Assembly: GCA_964016875.1 (NCBI GenBank)
Contig: OZ024724.1
Coordinates: forward strand, 52,330,438-52,394,437
DNA from: Fallopia convolvulus
Taxonomy: Eukaryota; Streptophyta; Magnoliopsida; Caryophyllales; Polygonaceae
Direction: 5' to 3'
DNA length: 64,000 nt
Shown here: piece after piece, positions 11,682-21,869 of the stretch
Position numbering within the stretch: the first letter of the stretch is position 1
How the letters are laid out: each line of letters opens with the position of its first letter
Program-made: the position numbers and the translations under genes
Notes under the pieces: model-generated
What the model was told of the DNA's origin: nothing
The model's database searches: none
What the model saw: the letters and a program-made list of their open reading frames with translations, nothing else

Positions 11682-12352
11682 TGGCTAACTTTGAGGCATC
11701 GACGTTTACTTTGATATATCCCGGTTTGGGTTTTTTTCCATTTCCTTTGTGTTCCTATGTTTTTGTTCCTATTGTTTAACCGAGATGTTGGTATAGCTTC
11801 TTCATCCTTTGTCCATTTCGACGCTTTCTCCCAGTTTGCTATTTGATTTCTTATGTATGTTGTTAGGTCTGATATTCCTTCGCTTTGGTCTTGTTGAAAA
11901 ACTAATTTGTTGCGGAGATGCCAAATACTCCACCACACAACTGCTACACACGTGAACTCTTTTTTCTCGAGGAGTTGATAGATTTCGTTAAGAATTATTC
12001 TCGGTGTTTTGTTTTGTGGGTCATATCCCTGGATGGAGTTAGCGATATTTGGGTTTACTTTGTTGGTGATGTAGATTGTATACGGACACTTTGTAAGTAG
12101 GTGGTTTATGTCTTCAGTATTACAGTCACACAATACACAGCCTCCCGGAGTAATGATTTGTTTATCCCTAAGTCTAGCTTTAATGGGGAGTCCATTATTA
12201 TCCACTTTCCAAAGGAAAATTTTCACCTTTGGGTATGTATCTAATTTCCACAACCAGTTATTTATATGTGGTGTCTGTCTCTCTAAGTTTGTGATTAGGT
12301 CTACTGCAGATGAGGTGGAGAACCACCCATTTTTGCTTGGGGCCCAATACAA
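11675..12352 (-). pseudogene. LINE copy 2 zf-RVT region
   Basis: The minus frame reads WLWKLDTYPKVKIFLWKV, then a C-x2-C ... H ... C zinc pattern (CVLCDCNTEDINHLLTKCP), then CVAVVWWSIWHLRNKLVFQ. This is the standard module between RT and RNase H in plant LINEs. The RT itself is lost to truncation or decay upstream; only scraps of the linker are readable at 12352-12640. Confidence 0.8.
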
Positions 12353-12800
12353 TCGGTCTTGGATATAGTTGTCCGGGATTGGAGTATTTTGAATTTGTTC
12401 ATCAATGTTATCAGGAAGGATTTGTCTTAATTCATGTATTTTCCATCTGTGATCATTCGTAATACAGGCATTTACTGTTGTTGTTTCATCTACATCTGAT
12501 GGGTTCTTCGCTTGGGATCTAAGGGGACCTCCAGGCAGCCAGTTATCTTTTCAAAATTTGACCGTTTTGCCATCCCCAATTTGTCAGATTAGGCCTTTAT
12601 AAAATTCTTCTCTTAGATGCATTAATTTCTTCCATTGCCATAAGGTGTTTGCTTTTGTCTTGTATGTGAATAGACTATCATTTCTAAAATATTTTTGTGA
12701 AATTATCTTTATCCATATATTATTTAGTTCTAAGATTTTACAGAGATTTCATTTAAAAAGCTTTATTCATATGTTATGTTTTCCTGAATTACTATCTTAC

Positions 12801-13446
12801 TTTAGAATCAAACTGACCAGCAATTTAGAATTCTAGATTCATTTTAGAATTAGAAGTCCCCCCAAATAATGTTCGTTTATTCAACATCCTGCAGGTCAAC
12901 TGTTTATGGGCGTTGACTTTTTTCCAACGAGCCAAATAATAATGTACTTGCTCTTATTTTAGATGAAAGTTGCGTGATCAGAGTCAACTTATGATTCATT
13001 TTCTTAATTACAAATCGACCAATTTGTTGTGATCATGTTGGCTAGCTTCCTTTTTTTCTCTTTGTAAGTATTAGTCCACGTGGAATTGAAGCATGTATCT
13101 TTCATGGAAAAGAAGTTGGGTTTATATTGGAAAAGAAGTTGTATCTTTTGTTATTCTACCAAAAAAAATTAACTATTGTTAGGAACAAATGCACGAATTA
13201 AAAGAAGGGGACAATATTTTCGACCAAAACTAAGAAGAGAACAATATTTAGCTCAAGTATTTTTTTCATCTAAGTCAACGATATTTTTATTACCATTTTG
13301 AGATTATTAGAAAAAATTGAAAACACAAACTATAATTTTTTTTCGAGTTATTAGACTTTATATAATTTATTTTATTTATAAAAATAACAAAATGAAAAGA
13401 GGGTGGAAGAGGAGACTCGTTTGGTTTAACTATTTAAGCCCATTAA
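12801..13446. other. Unassigned AT-rich DNA
   Basis: Nothing recognised: no domain-bearing frame and no clear terminal repeats. Confidence 0.5.
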
Positions 13447-13551
13447 GGCCCTATTTGGATGTCCAATTTAATGTATTGTTTTGCATTAAATCTTACATTT
13501 AATAAAATTTAATATAAAATAATATATTAAATGGTGCAATCCAAACACACC
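13447..13551. mobile_element. Short MITE with imperfect inverted ends
   Basis: A 105-bp AT-rich segment that starts GGCCCTATTTGGATGTCC and ends GGTGCAATCCAAACACACC. The ends are imperfect inverted repeats of the 'GG..TGTTTGGAT' type common in plant MITEs. The target duplication is not clear, so the superfamily is not assigned. Confidence 0.45.
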
Positions 13552-13647
13552 ATAAACTTATAAAAATAATGTAAAAAGGAGTTTCTTAATGTTTTATCAA
13601 TAGTTTTACTTTAGTTTACCAAAATCGAAATATTATATACATTTTAA

Positions 13648-15585
13648 TAGAGGTGTGTCCAGTTCCGGAACCTGTGGTTCCGGTTCCGTCTCGGTTTTGG
13701 TTTTTTCCGGTTCCGGAGCCGGTTCTTGGACCGGATCCGGTTACGGTTCCGGTTCCGGTTCGGTTCCATCAAATGTGAAAAAAATTGAAGTTTTCTGCTC
13801 AAACCGCGATTGCGATGTTAGATCACTGCGGTCGCAGTAAGTCGGCCGCGATCGTACAACGATCGCGGTTTGTGGTTATAATGGCTATTTTAGCCTATTT
13901 CGACCGGTTTGGGAAGAGAAGGAGTGGGAAAAGAAGGGCTTGAACTTGATTTTAAGTTGCCTACGTATCCTCTCGGGGTCATAGAGGAATCAAAGCCCAC
14001 GTAGTTCTATTACCTTCGATATGAAACCCCGTTTGGCAACTTACCTAAGACGACCCGGCGGAATCGATGGAAGAAGATTTGGCTTGCGTCGTCCTCTATT
14101 ACATCATCGGATGACTCCGTATAGTTCATTGATTGTGATCTAATTTCCTCTCTCTTCCAATCGTCCACACAAACTTGGGCTTTCAATGCTTCGGGTGCCA
14201 ATCTTGATCTCCTATCGTCTAAGATGTGGCCACCTTGGCAAAACTTTTGCTCCACCACTACCGTTGAAGTGGGAACGACAAGTACTTGAGCGGCGATCCT
14301 TGCTAGTGGATATGTGTTCTTGTGTTGTTTCCACCAATCTAAAATGTCAAAATCATCTACAAACTCAAAGGTAGTGGTTAGATAAGTATCGAGCTCCATA
14401 TGTGAGCTCGTGAATCTCAGTTTTTTTGTAAGATTTTGCAACATACGAGACCCGGTGGATAGAAAAGAACGACAAGATGAGGAGGACAATGGGGGTACTT
14501 GAGGTGTAGAAGGTATCTCACCACCCGTGGTATAAGCCTTATACAAATCATAGATAAGAGATTTAACACGTTCTATAATGACATCAACATTGCAATTTCT
14601 ATCATAATGTTCTTGAGCTAAATTTAATAAATCATAGTATTGATACGAAGTATCTTGCAAACCTTGCATCTTAAATCTTGGATCAAAAACACAAGCAACA
14701 AGATAAATATCGGGAATATATTTGTAATAGTTCAACCACTTCGTCTTCATATGTAAAATACCTTGAACAATGTCGGGTCGGTCGGGTTGTGAAAGCCCTT
14801 CCTTAAAGGCACCCACAACATTCAAAGCTTCAACAACAAACAAATGAGCACTTGGTGTATATGTTTGACTAAATGTATAAGTTGCATCATTAAAAACTTG
14901 TAAAATTTCCACAATATCATAGCAAATATCCCAACAATCTTCAATTGCTTGTGAACCCGGGATATGTTGAGCGGCAAAGGAAGCTAAAACTTCTTTATAA
15001 CGTAAACATTGATGAAGTAATTTATAAGTAGAATTTCAACGATGACCGACATCTTTTGAAAAAAGTATGGGTTTAACACCATTCGATTTACAAAACTTCT
15101 CCCAATCACTTTTGGCCTTCTTTTTCAATCAAATAAAGCTAACAACATACTTAATAGGTTCAAGATATAACATTAAAAGTGTCAAACCATCTTGAACACA
15201 TAAGCTTAAAATATGACAAGAACATCTTACATGAAAGTTTTTGTTTCCAAAAACCAGTTGACAAACTCGAACCAAATCACTAATAAAAGCGGTGTTGTTA
15301 GATGCATTATCAAATGAAATAGTGAAAACTCCATGACGTAATCTATACTCATCTAAAATAGTTTGTATAATGTTACAAATATTTGAAGCGGTATGTGCCC
15401 CATCAAATACTCGAAAAGCCAAAACTAGTTTTTGCATGTGAAAATGATCATCAATATAATGACATGTAATACCCAAGTATGAATGAGATTTATAGTTATT
15501 ATTCCAAATATCACTACAAATACAAACACGAATATCATTTTGAGCAAAAAACCGAGACAACTCCTTTTTACGATTTGCATATGCT
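13648..15585 (-). mobile_element. hAT DNA transposon, 5' part lost
   Basis: A minus-strand hAT element. Its 3' terminus is the TAGAGGTGTGTCCAGTTCCGG sequence at 13648, followed inward by CGGTTCC-rich subterminal repeats (13660-13770) and CpG-rich inverted words (13805-13875). The transposase remnant occupies 14010-15585. At 15586 the coding frame is cut exactly at the start of the Athila-type LTR. The missing N-terminal part is not found beyond that element at 26326, so the other terminus has been lost. The same terminus is used by the 306-bp MITE at 47662-47967. Confidence 0.8.
14010..15585 (-). pseudogene. hAT transposase remnant
   Basis: Two minus-strand frame segments of one RNase H-fold transposase. 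The N-proximal segment (15129-15560) contains CICSDIWNNNYKSHSYLGITCHYID, with the first catalytic D region, and ISFDNASNNTAFI with the second; then CSCHILSLCVQDGL. The C-proximal segment (14010-14912) contains VACVFDPRFKMQGL and the C-terminal hAT dimerisation region: ELDTYLTT, DILDWWKQHKNTYPLARIA, and a SRLAPEALKAQVCVDDW end. Where active hAT proteins usually have an S-x-x-E-x-x-F-S box, this copy has STVVVEQKFCQGG. The 14912-15129 interval is frameshifted. The BED zinc finger end is missing because of the insertion at 15586. Confidence 0.85.
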
Positions 15586-16963
15586 TGATAGCTCGCATAT
15601 AGGAGTAGTTTAGATGCATGTTTTATATATGTTTTGGTTAGGTTTTGGTTAGTTTTTAGGTAGTTTTTAGGTTTTTGTGTTGTCGGGTATTATGTGTTGG
15701 TTTGCTCGGTTTTACAGGTTTTTAGGTTCAGGAGCAACAACAGGGCGAGTGCAGATGGATCATGGTGGAGATGGACGAGATGGACGAGGCTAAGGAAGCT
15801 AGGATGCACTAGGATGAAGAGCCAAGGCAAGAAAGATCGAGCCAAGAAGTCAAGCAAGTGTTCGGGATCAAACCCGCGCAATCTCGACTGAGTGACAATT
15901 GCGCGGGGAGGAGATTGTGCGGCCGCGCAATGCAGGCCGATGTCGCGCAATCTGGGCTTTTTCACGGACGTTGGATTTGGGCCGAGTTTTGATGTTGGGC
16001 TTTGACATTTGGATTTATGGGCTTATGATTTCCGAGTTGTATGGTTTATTATATCTTATGAGGGTTATTTTTAGAGACATATAAATACTTTATGTTAGTT
16101 TATTTTTAGATAACTTTTGTCATACTTTTGGAGGCTAGGGTTTTCTCTCAAGGAAGACTTTGAAATCTTTGTAAGTTTGATTTCAATTTCAATTATGCAT
16201 TGCTAATTTTCCTTTGTGTTTGGCTAATTAGTGAAGTTATGATTTGTGTATAGTTGTGAGATTTGATTGATTCTTAACAAACTTGAGTAGAAATTATTCC
16301 CTGTGCTTAATTGAATCTAAACTAGGGTTTTGTTAGATTGATCACCTAATTAAATTTCTAGTTAAAACTGAATCCGATTAAGTACCGGTTGGAATTAATT
16401 TGATCAAGAGTAGACTTTAATTAATTTGGTACCGGTTGGACAAGTTGATTAAAGTAGGGAATAAATTCACAAGTCACTTAGATGTCTGGTTGCTCTAGGT
16501 GCTTGTTTCTATTGATAACTTGAATCTTCATGTTGTTATTTAATTGAATCTAGAAGGTCTTCTAGGTTATTATCTAATTAGGGTTGTTAGAACTGGTTGG
16601 TCTATCAACTATATCTGAAGTTCGGGTCTTAATCCTTAGTAGGATCATTATCCACAATAGATTATCCAAGTGAGAAGAGAATCAAGAGAATCGATGATCA
16701 ATAAAGAAATATCATGATGGATCTAATAATTTGAACACGCTTGTCTCTTAATTGATTAAAACCAACTTTTGCATTCATAGTTAGTTTTCAATTTGCATAG
16801 TAGTTTAGATTTTCAATCAATAAACCCCCCATATTAGTTACTTGGCACTAAAGCAATAACACATTTACACGAGTCTCTGTGGGATCGACCCTTACTTACC
16901 GCTATACTGAGTTGGTTAAGTTAGGATTCTTTGATAGGTAAACGACTGAAAAATACCTCATCA
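15586..16963 (+). repeat. Athila-type LTR 1 (1378 bp)
   Basis: Starts TGATAGCTCG directly after the hAT sequence and ends CCTCATCA just before the primer site. The short inverted ends are TGAT/ATCA. A TATAAATA box lies near 16080, followed by GGCTAGGGTTTTCTC. A CpG-rich GCGCAAT-word array lies at about 15876-15952. It matches 23326-24716 with a few substitutions plus a 13-bp indel. Confidence 0.9.
15876..15952. repeat. GCGCAAT-word array in LTR 1
   Basis: Five copies of the word GCGCAAT or its reverse complement ATTGCGC (one as ATTGTGC) in about 77 bp, in both orientations, giving short inverted repeats. The matching array in LTR 2 (about 23615-23705) has an extra 13 bp. Confidence 0.85.
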
Positions 16964-16966
16964 AAT

Positions 16967-16984
16967 TTGGCGCCGTTGCCGGGG
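16967..16984 (+). other. Primer-binding site
   Basis: TGGCGCCGTTGCCGGGGA lies four bases after the LTR end. This sequence is the typical primer-binding region of Athila and Tat elements. The identical site occurs after LTR 2 at about 24720-24737. Confidence 0.8.
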
Positions 16985-17040
16985 ACTCGTCGCTATTTGT
17001 GTTTATTACTTTTGTGCTATTTTGGGTGTGAACCTGTTAT

Positions 17041-18483
17041 ATGGTTCATACCCGTGCTACTAACTCATCTCCCCTGTTATTTGATCCAGATATTGACAGG
17101 ACACTCTTCAAGTTAAGGAAGGAAATCCGGAATCACTTTCAGGCCTTACCGTTCTTTCTTGAAGAATCTGACTCTGAATCTGAATCTGCTGAATCTGCTG
17201 AGATGGGTGACCAAACTCTGAGACAGTTGACTGCACCAAATCTGACACAACAGCCGTTGGCGGTGCAATTCCCTGCTCTCGGTGAGGGAGTCAAGTTTCA
17301 GCTGAAATCCGGGTTGATCCATCTTTTGCCTTCATTCCATTGGTATAGTGGTAAAGACCCAAACAAGCATCTTTCTGAATTTCATGCTGTGTGCTCAAGC
17401 ATGAAACCTGCTGATGTGACTCATGACCAGATCGCGCTGAGACCCTTTCCTTTTTCTCTCAAGGATCAGGCTAAAGACTGGTTTTACTACTTAGCTCCGG
17501 GAAGTATTGATACATGGGCTAAGATGAAGGAAGCTTTTCTGGAGAAGTACTTCCCTGCTACAAGGCTCAACGATCTGAAAAAGCGAATCAGTAACATCGA
17601 ACAAGAAGCTAATGAGTCCTTGTACGAGTATTATGAAAGGTTCAAGAGGTTGGTAGCCAGCTGTCCTTTCCATGGCTACACTGGTCAAGATTTGATTTTG
17701 TATATTTTCAATGGCCTCTTGGATGATGAGAGAAAAATGGTCAATGAAGCTTGCCAGGGCCACATTCTCAACAAAACTCCTGCTGCTGCGTTTGAACTAT
17801 TTACACAACTGTCTGAGGGCACAAGACAGTTCAGAAAAGAGACTAGCTCAAGAGCTGCAAATTCAGTGGTGGCTAATACAAGAATCCAAGATGAAGTCAC
17901 TGAATTGAAAATGATGATGAAGCAGCTGTTACAGCAGGGTGGTAGACAACATGTGAAATCTTGTGAAATCTGCTTTGATAACATGCATCCCACTGACGCT
18001 TGCCCTACACTCCAAGATCAAAAAGCTGAGGTGAATGCAGTGGGAGGATATGGACCACCTAGGCCAAGGTATGGCCCCTTCTCCAACACCTACAACCCGG
18101 GCCGGAGGGATCATCCTAATCTGAGGTATGGCAATCCAAGCAATCAGCAGTTCAACAATCAAGGTGGCCAAGCCCAATTCAGACCACCTTTCCAATCTCA
18201 GGCTCAGGGAGTGAATCAGAACGATATGTCCACTGACCAGATGATCAGAAGTCTGACTCAGACAGTTTCGACAATACATGGTTCTCTAACTCAGCTTCAA
18301 CAGGAAACCAAGTCCAGTATAAAGAATCTGGAAAATCAAGTCAGTCAAATTGCTGAGGCAGTGAGCAAACTAGAAGCCAGAGATTCAAGTAAGCTACCGT
18401 CCCAACAGAGCTTAACCCGAGGGCAAATGTCAGTTTTGTCTCTATTTATGATGGTTCGAAGGCGGGGCAAGTATATCAGTTGA
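17041..18483 (+). CDS. Athila-type gag, copy 1
   Basis: A 480-codon frame from ATG 17041, the first ATG after the primer site that opens a long frame. The N-terminus is basic, then comes a serine/glutamate stretch (EESDSESESAESAE). The retrotransposon gag (capsid) domain spans roughly residues 95-200, with FHWYSGKDPNKHLSEFH, KDWFYYLAPGSIDTW and FLEKYFPATR. A CX2CX4HX4C knuckle (CEICFDNMHPTDAC) sits near residues 308-321, followed by a P/Q/N-rich tail and a short coiled-coil-like segment. Near 18412 the frame appears to slip by one base: the family's expected NPRANVS block is readable in the -1 frame while the annotated frame ends 70 bp later. The C-terminus is therefore probably aberrant. The same slip is present in copy 2. 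Confidence 0.85.
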   Translation: MVHTRATNSSPLLFDPDIDRTLFKLRKEIRNHFQALPFFLEESDSESESAESAEMGDQTLRQLTAPNLTQQPLAVQFPALGEGVKFQLKSGLIHLLPSFHWYSGKDPNKHLSEFHAVCSSMKPADVTHDQIALRPFPFSLKDQAKDWFYYLAPGSIDTWAKMKEAFLEKYFPATRLNDLKKRISNIEQEANESLYEYYERFKRLVASCPFHGYTGQDLILYIFNGLLDDERKMVNEACQGHILNKTPAAAFELFTQLSEGTRQFRKETSSRAANSVVANTRIQDEVTELKMMMKQLLQQGGRQHVKSCEICFDNMHPTDACPTLQDQKAEVNAVGGYGPPRPRYGPFSNTYNPGRRDHPNLRYGNPSNQQFNNQGGQAQFRPPFQSQAQGVNQNDMSTDQMIRSLTQTVSTIHGSLTQLQQETKSSIKNLENQVSQIAEAVSKLEARDSSKLPSQQSLTRGQMSVLSLFMMVRRRGKYIS

Positions 18484-18519
18484 GCAAAGCTGAAGAATCA
18501 ACAGAACAAAACGAGGACC

Positions 18520-18641
18520 AATTGCGCGGCTTGGCTGCTAAAAGCGCGCCCACGCAATATGCTCCCAGTTGAGATTGCGCGGGGTCGAGGGTGAAAGCGT
18601 GGCCGCGCAATCTGGCGCGACGCCGCGCAATCTGGGCGATC
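18520..18641. repeat. GCGCAAT-word array between gag and protease
   Basis: At least five GCGCAAT/ATTGCGC words in about 120 bp, arranged as inverted pairs separated by 12-30 bp. The second element copy is truncated inside this array (equivalent of 18572). Confidence 0.85.
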
Positions 18642-19333
18642 TGAAAGGCAACTCTGAACCCCTTTTGAAAGCCTATGTGCCCGTCCCACCATTCCCAGAG
18701 GCCTTGAAAGAAACCCGAAAATTGAAGAATGACAAAGAGCTGTTCGAGGTCTTCAGTACATGCAGAGTTAATGTCCCGCTACTGAATCTAATCAAGAGTG
18801 TACCTCGGTATGCCAAGTTTTTGAAAGAGTTGTGTACTCTAAAAAGGGGACAGAAGGAGAAAAGTCAGAAGCAAGTCAAAGAAAAAGAACATGTGTCTGT
18901 TGTGTTTCAAAAGCGTTTGCCCGAGAAGTGCGGTGACCCTGGCATGTTCACTATCCCTTGCACTATTGGAAGCACCAAAGTGAATGAAGCTTTAATTGAT
19001 TTGGGTGCATCTGTCAATGTGATTTCTTCATCCCTATATGAGAAACTTGGTATGGGACCATTAAAAGAAACTCGGACCATAGTAGAGCTGGCTGATCATT
19101 CCACTGTAAGGCCTAAAGGAAAACTTGAAGATGTATGGGTTACGGTGGACTGCTTGAAATTTCCGACTGACTTTCTAGTGATGGACATGGGATCGGGAGT
19201 TGGAAAGATTTCAATGTTGCTAGGACGACCATTTTTGAAAACTGCGAATACAAGGAGCGACATACCGCAGGGCACATTGAAGATGGGATTCGATGGGAAG
19301 GAGATCGAATTCCATAGCTCGTATCCTTCTTAA
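18569..19333 (+). CDS. Athila-type aspartic protease segment
   Basis: A 254-codon frame whose first 30 or so codons run through the GCGCAAT array and are unlikely to be native. From about residue 30 it reads like the Athila region between gag and protease (PLLKAYVPVPPFPEALKETR). The retropepsin-like domain follows: FTIPCTIGSTKVNEALIDLG, then the catalytic DLGASVNVI box, the hydrophobic SLYEKLGMG turn and the late ILLGRPFL-like block seen here as MLLGRPFLKTA. It stops at 19333, and no reverse transcriptase follows. In Athila elements this protein is normally part of one gag-pol product; here it is in a different frame from gag. In full-length relatives it would cleave the gag-pol polyprotein. 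Confidence 0.8.
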   Translation: MRLRGVEGESVAAQSGATPRNLGDLKGNSEPLLKAYVPVPPFPEALKETRKLKNDKELFEVFSTCRVNVPLLNLIKSVPRYAKFLKELCTLKRGQKEKSQKQVKEKEHVSVVFQKRLPEKCGDPGMFTIPCTIGSTKVNEALIDLGASVNVISSSLYEKLGMGPLKETRTIVELADHSTVRPKGKLEDVWVTVDCLKFPTDFLVMDMGSGVGKISMLLGRPFLKTANTRSDIPQGTLKMGFDGKEIEFHSSYPS

Positions 19334-20243
19334 TATCCTTTTTACGTCAAGCTAAAGACGTTAAGCAAGCGCTTCTTGGGAGGCAACCCATGTTTTAGGA
19401 TAGTTTTGCTTTGATTTTTGCTTTCTGTTTTACAAATTTTGTTTTTATTAGTTAGTGTAGGTAGAAATAATCCTCAAATTTTAGATAAACTCGGGCCAGC
19501 CATGAACTACAGAAATACTCGGAAAAGGGACAAAAAATTACGTGGCCAAGCAATCTGTAACCAAGCCGAGCAATGCCAACTCAGTTGGGATTGCGCGGCT
19601 TGGGTTGCTAAATGCGCGGCCGCGCAATCCAAAGACCAAAGCCGCGCAATCCCAACTGGGAGGCAATTGCGCGACCACGTAATCAAACGCGATGCCGCGC
19701 AATTGGCACTTTTTTCGGGATATATTTTAATTAAGCCCGACTCCTTCTTTCCCCATCCACTTCGCCGCCCCTCTCCTTCAACCTCCCTCCCTCCTCCATT
19801 GAAGGCAAGGTTTCAAGCTCCTCTCAAGCCATTCCAAGCGGGATTTCAACCACAAATCAAGCCAACAACATCAAAATCAACAAGGATTCAAGTAAGTGTC
19901 TCAAATCTCCATTCAATTTCGGTTTTTACTTAGTTGAATCTAGATCTAGGTTTCACTAGAAAAACTCGAATTTGACCCCTTTAGGCTTAAGTTCTTCACA
20001 AAAGTTTGTTTATTGCATGATTCTAGCATAGATTCGTGTTTTATTTAAGCTTTTTGCATAAATCCGAAATCCACCCATAATTTGATTAAAATTTGCTTAA
20101 ATTGTTCTAGGTAGTGGGGGAAGCGAGTGTTTGAGCGATTATTTTTGAAATATTGTTGTGGATGTCCTTGCCGGGACAACAAAAATTGTGTTTGCTTGGT
20201 CCGTTTGTGGTGTTGTGCAGGTTTGTGTAAATTTCTGATATAA
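19334..20243 (+). other. pol-deletion junction and spacer
   Basis: Immediately after the protease stop comes a block reading AGACGTTAAGCAAGCGCTTC then GGGAGGCAACCCA, which in my recollection of Athila elements lies downstream of integrase. No RT, RNase H or integrase similarity exists anywhere in this copy. A third GCGCAAT array follows (19548-19707), then a CT-rich stretch and leader-like DNA up to the next ORF. I infer an internal deletion of pol. Confidence 0.65.
19548..19707. repeat. GCGCAAT-word array downstream of protease
   Basis: The largest of the three arrays: six or seven GCGCAAT/ATTGCGC words and shortened variants (GCAAT) in 160 bp. It includes the 9-bp inverted pair ATTGCGCGG ... 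CCGCGCAAT and shares longer blocks (GCGGCTTGG.TTGCTAAA) with the array at 18520. Confidence 0.85.
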
Positions 20244-21869
20244 ATGGCTCCGAAAAGAAGTAGAAGAGATAATGCATCATCATCCCGAGCCGCTTATGCT
20301 CCCCCTGCTGTGGTGGGAGAAAATACCCAAGAAACTTTTGGGATCAGTCTGGCGAAGAATGAACATGTGATTTGGTTTGAGATCTTGAAAGATAGAGAAT
20401 GGAAAGCAACCAGGTTCATAGACTGGGACTTGATGAATGCGATCGGGATAGCTCATTTGCTGAATGAGATTGGAGCATATTTGCACATGGGAGAATTCTT
20501 GAAGCTGTGTGAACCCACATTCAAGGGGTTAACTTTGGAGTTTCTGAGTACCCTGTCTATTGATTTCAGGGGAGAAGGGAAGATTAAATTCTGGTTAGGG
20601 GGAGTTAGTAGGAAGCTTACTTCGAAAGAAGTCAACCGAGTGTTCGGTTTCTTCAATTTCCCTTCTACTAAGGACATGGTGTTTACTGAGACGGGGGCAA
20701 CATGGGTTGATCATCATTTCTGGAGGCAAATTACAGGGAAGGCTAAATATGAGCCTTCTAAAGAAAAAGCATCTCCCATTACTCACCCCGCCATTAAAGT
20801 CTTCCAGAGATTCATTGGTAGCACCATGAATGCGCGAGGTGATGGGGGAAACAACTGCCCTAAGAAAGATGTAGCTGTATTGGCAGCCTGTCTGAAAAAG
20901 AAGAAGATGAACATGGGATCTATGCTTATGAACCACATGTACCATGTGGGAAACAAGGGTGCATGAGCTATCTGTATTGGTGGGATTGTGACCCATCTGG
21001 CTAAACACTTTGGAGTTGATGTGAGTAAGTTACAGGTTGACATTCCACCTGTGCCTATTGATTTTACGATGCTGAAGAAGATGGGAGCACTTTTCATTCA
21101 CATGAACTCTTATTACTGGGCGATTGGGGATTCTGGGCGAGTAATGAAGCTTCCTGATGGGAGCCGAGTGAGGATTGGAGACAACCCAGCTAACTGGTTC
21201 ATTGATGTTCGGGATGGTGATTTGAGTGTTACCGACGTTAGGGGCTCAGTTAGGGGTAAAAATAAGGCCCCAATTATTGTTGAAGAGTCTGAAGAGGAGG
21301 AAATGGATGAGGATTTCACTATGGCTGAGGAAGAAGAAGAAGATGAAGAGGAAGAGTCGGCTGAGGCTGAAGACACAGAGGAGGAGGATGATTCTGAGGA
21401 GGATACCCAGCAGCAACACTTTGACCCATCTATACCCGCTGGAGGTTATACACAGTACATCCAGATGATGGAGATGATGAGACAGATGCAGTTGGAGAAC
21501 ACGCCTCGCTACAACAGTATGACATCTCATATCGATCAGGGTTTCCAGGACATGCGTGGTTATGTGGATCAGAGGTTCACATCATATCAGACTCATCAGG
21601 ATCAACAACTTGCTGCTTTTCAGGCCCGCCAGGATGAGCAGTTCAGATTGCTCAACACTAGATTGGATGGCTGGAGTTCAGCGGGCTATCCTCCTCATCA
21701 GTCTTATCCGCAGTACGCCTTTCCAGATCCACCGTATCCTCAGTTCTCACCATATCAGCCACCACCAACTCAGCAGATTCCACCATATTATCCACCGCAG
21801 CCAGAGGTTCATCCGGAGTACCAGCCACCACCACCACAGGATTTTCCGCCCTATTACCCGGATAACTAG
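20244..21869 (+). pseudogene. Athila ORF1-like / putative plant transposon protein, one stop codon
   Basis: A 541-codon frame opened by ATG 20244 and interrupted only by a TGA at 20964-20966; the same frame resumes and runs to 21869. The first part (NEHVIWFEILKDREWKATRF, FRGEGKIKFWLGGVSRKLTS, VNRVFGFF) resembles the Arabidopsis-type Athila ORF-1 / putative plant transposon family. Its function is unknown; some authors have treated the ORF in this position as envelope-like, but I see no signal peptide or membrane segment. The second part has a very acidic run (about 21290-21410), then a proline/tyrosine/glutamine-rich tail. The stop is consistent with CGA to TGA. Acting as a pseudogene in its present form. 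Confidence 0.75.

Larger units (their letters stand above)
11206..12800 (-). mobile_element. 5'-truncated plant LINE (copy 2)
   Basis: A minus-strand LINE fragment holding only the end of ORF2 and a 3' tail. The tail appears on the plus strand as repeated ATTTTT units at 11206-11230, that is, an A-rich (TAAAAA)n-like tail on the element strand. Upstream coding similarity fades at about 12650-12800. 5' truncation is the usual product of incomplete target-primed reverse transcription. It shares domain content with copy 1 but differs in sequence, so it is a separate family or an old divergent copy. Confidence 0.8.

Noticed and set aside
15690..16084. Short ORFs in the Athila LTRs
   Set aside because: They differ between LTR copies at the 13-bp indel and show no domain; LTR non-coding sequence.
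18410..18483. Programmed -1 frameshift between gag and protease in the Athila element
   Set aside because: The shift point (TTAACCC) is not a recognised slippery heptamer, and protease lies in a third frame; a simple mutation shared by both copies is more likely.
20244..21869. Envelope-like protein from the extra Athila ORF
   Set aside because: No signal peptide, membrane segment or cleavage site is visible; the sequence is acidic then proline-rich.
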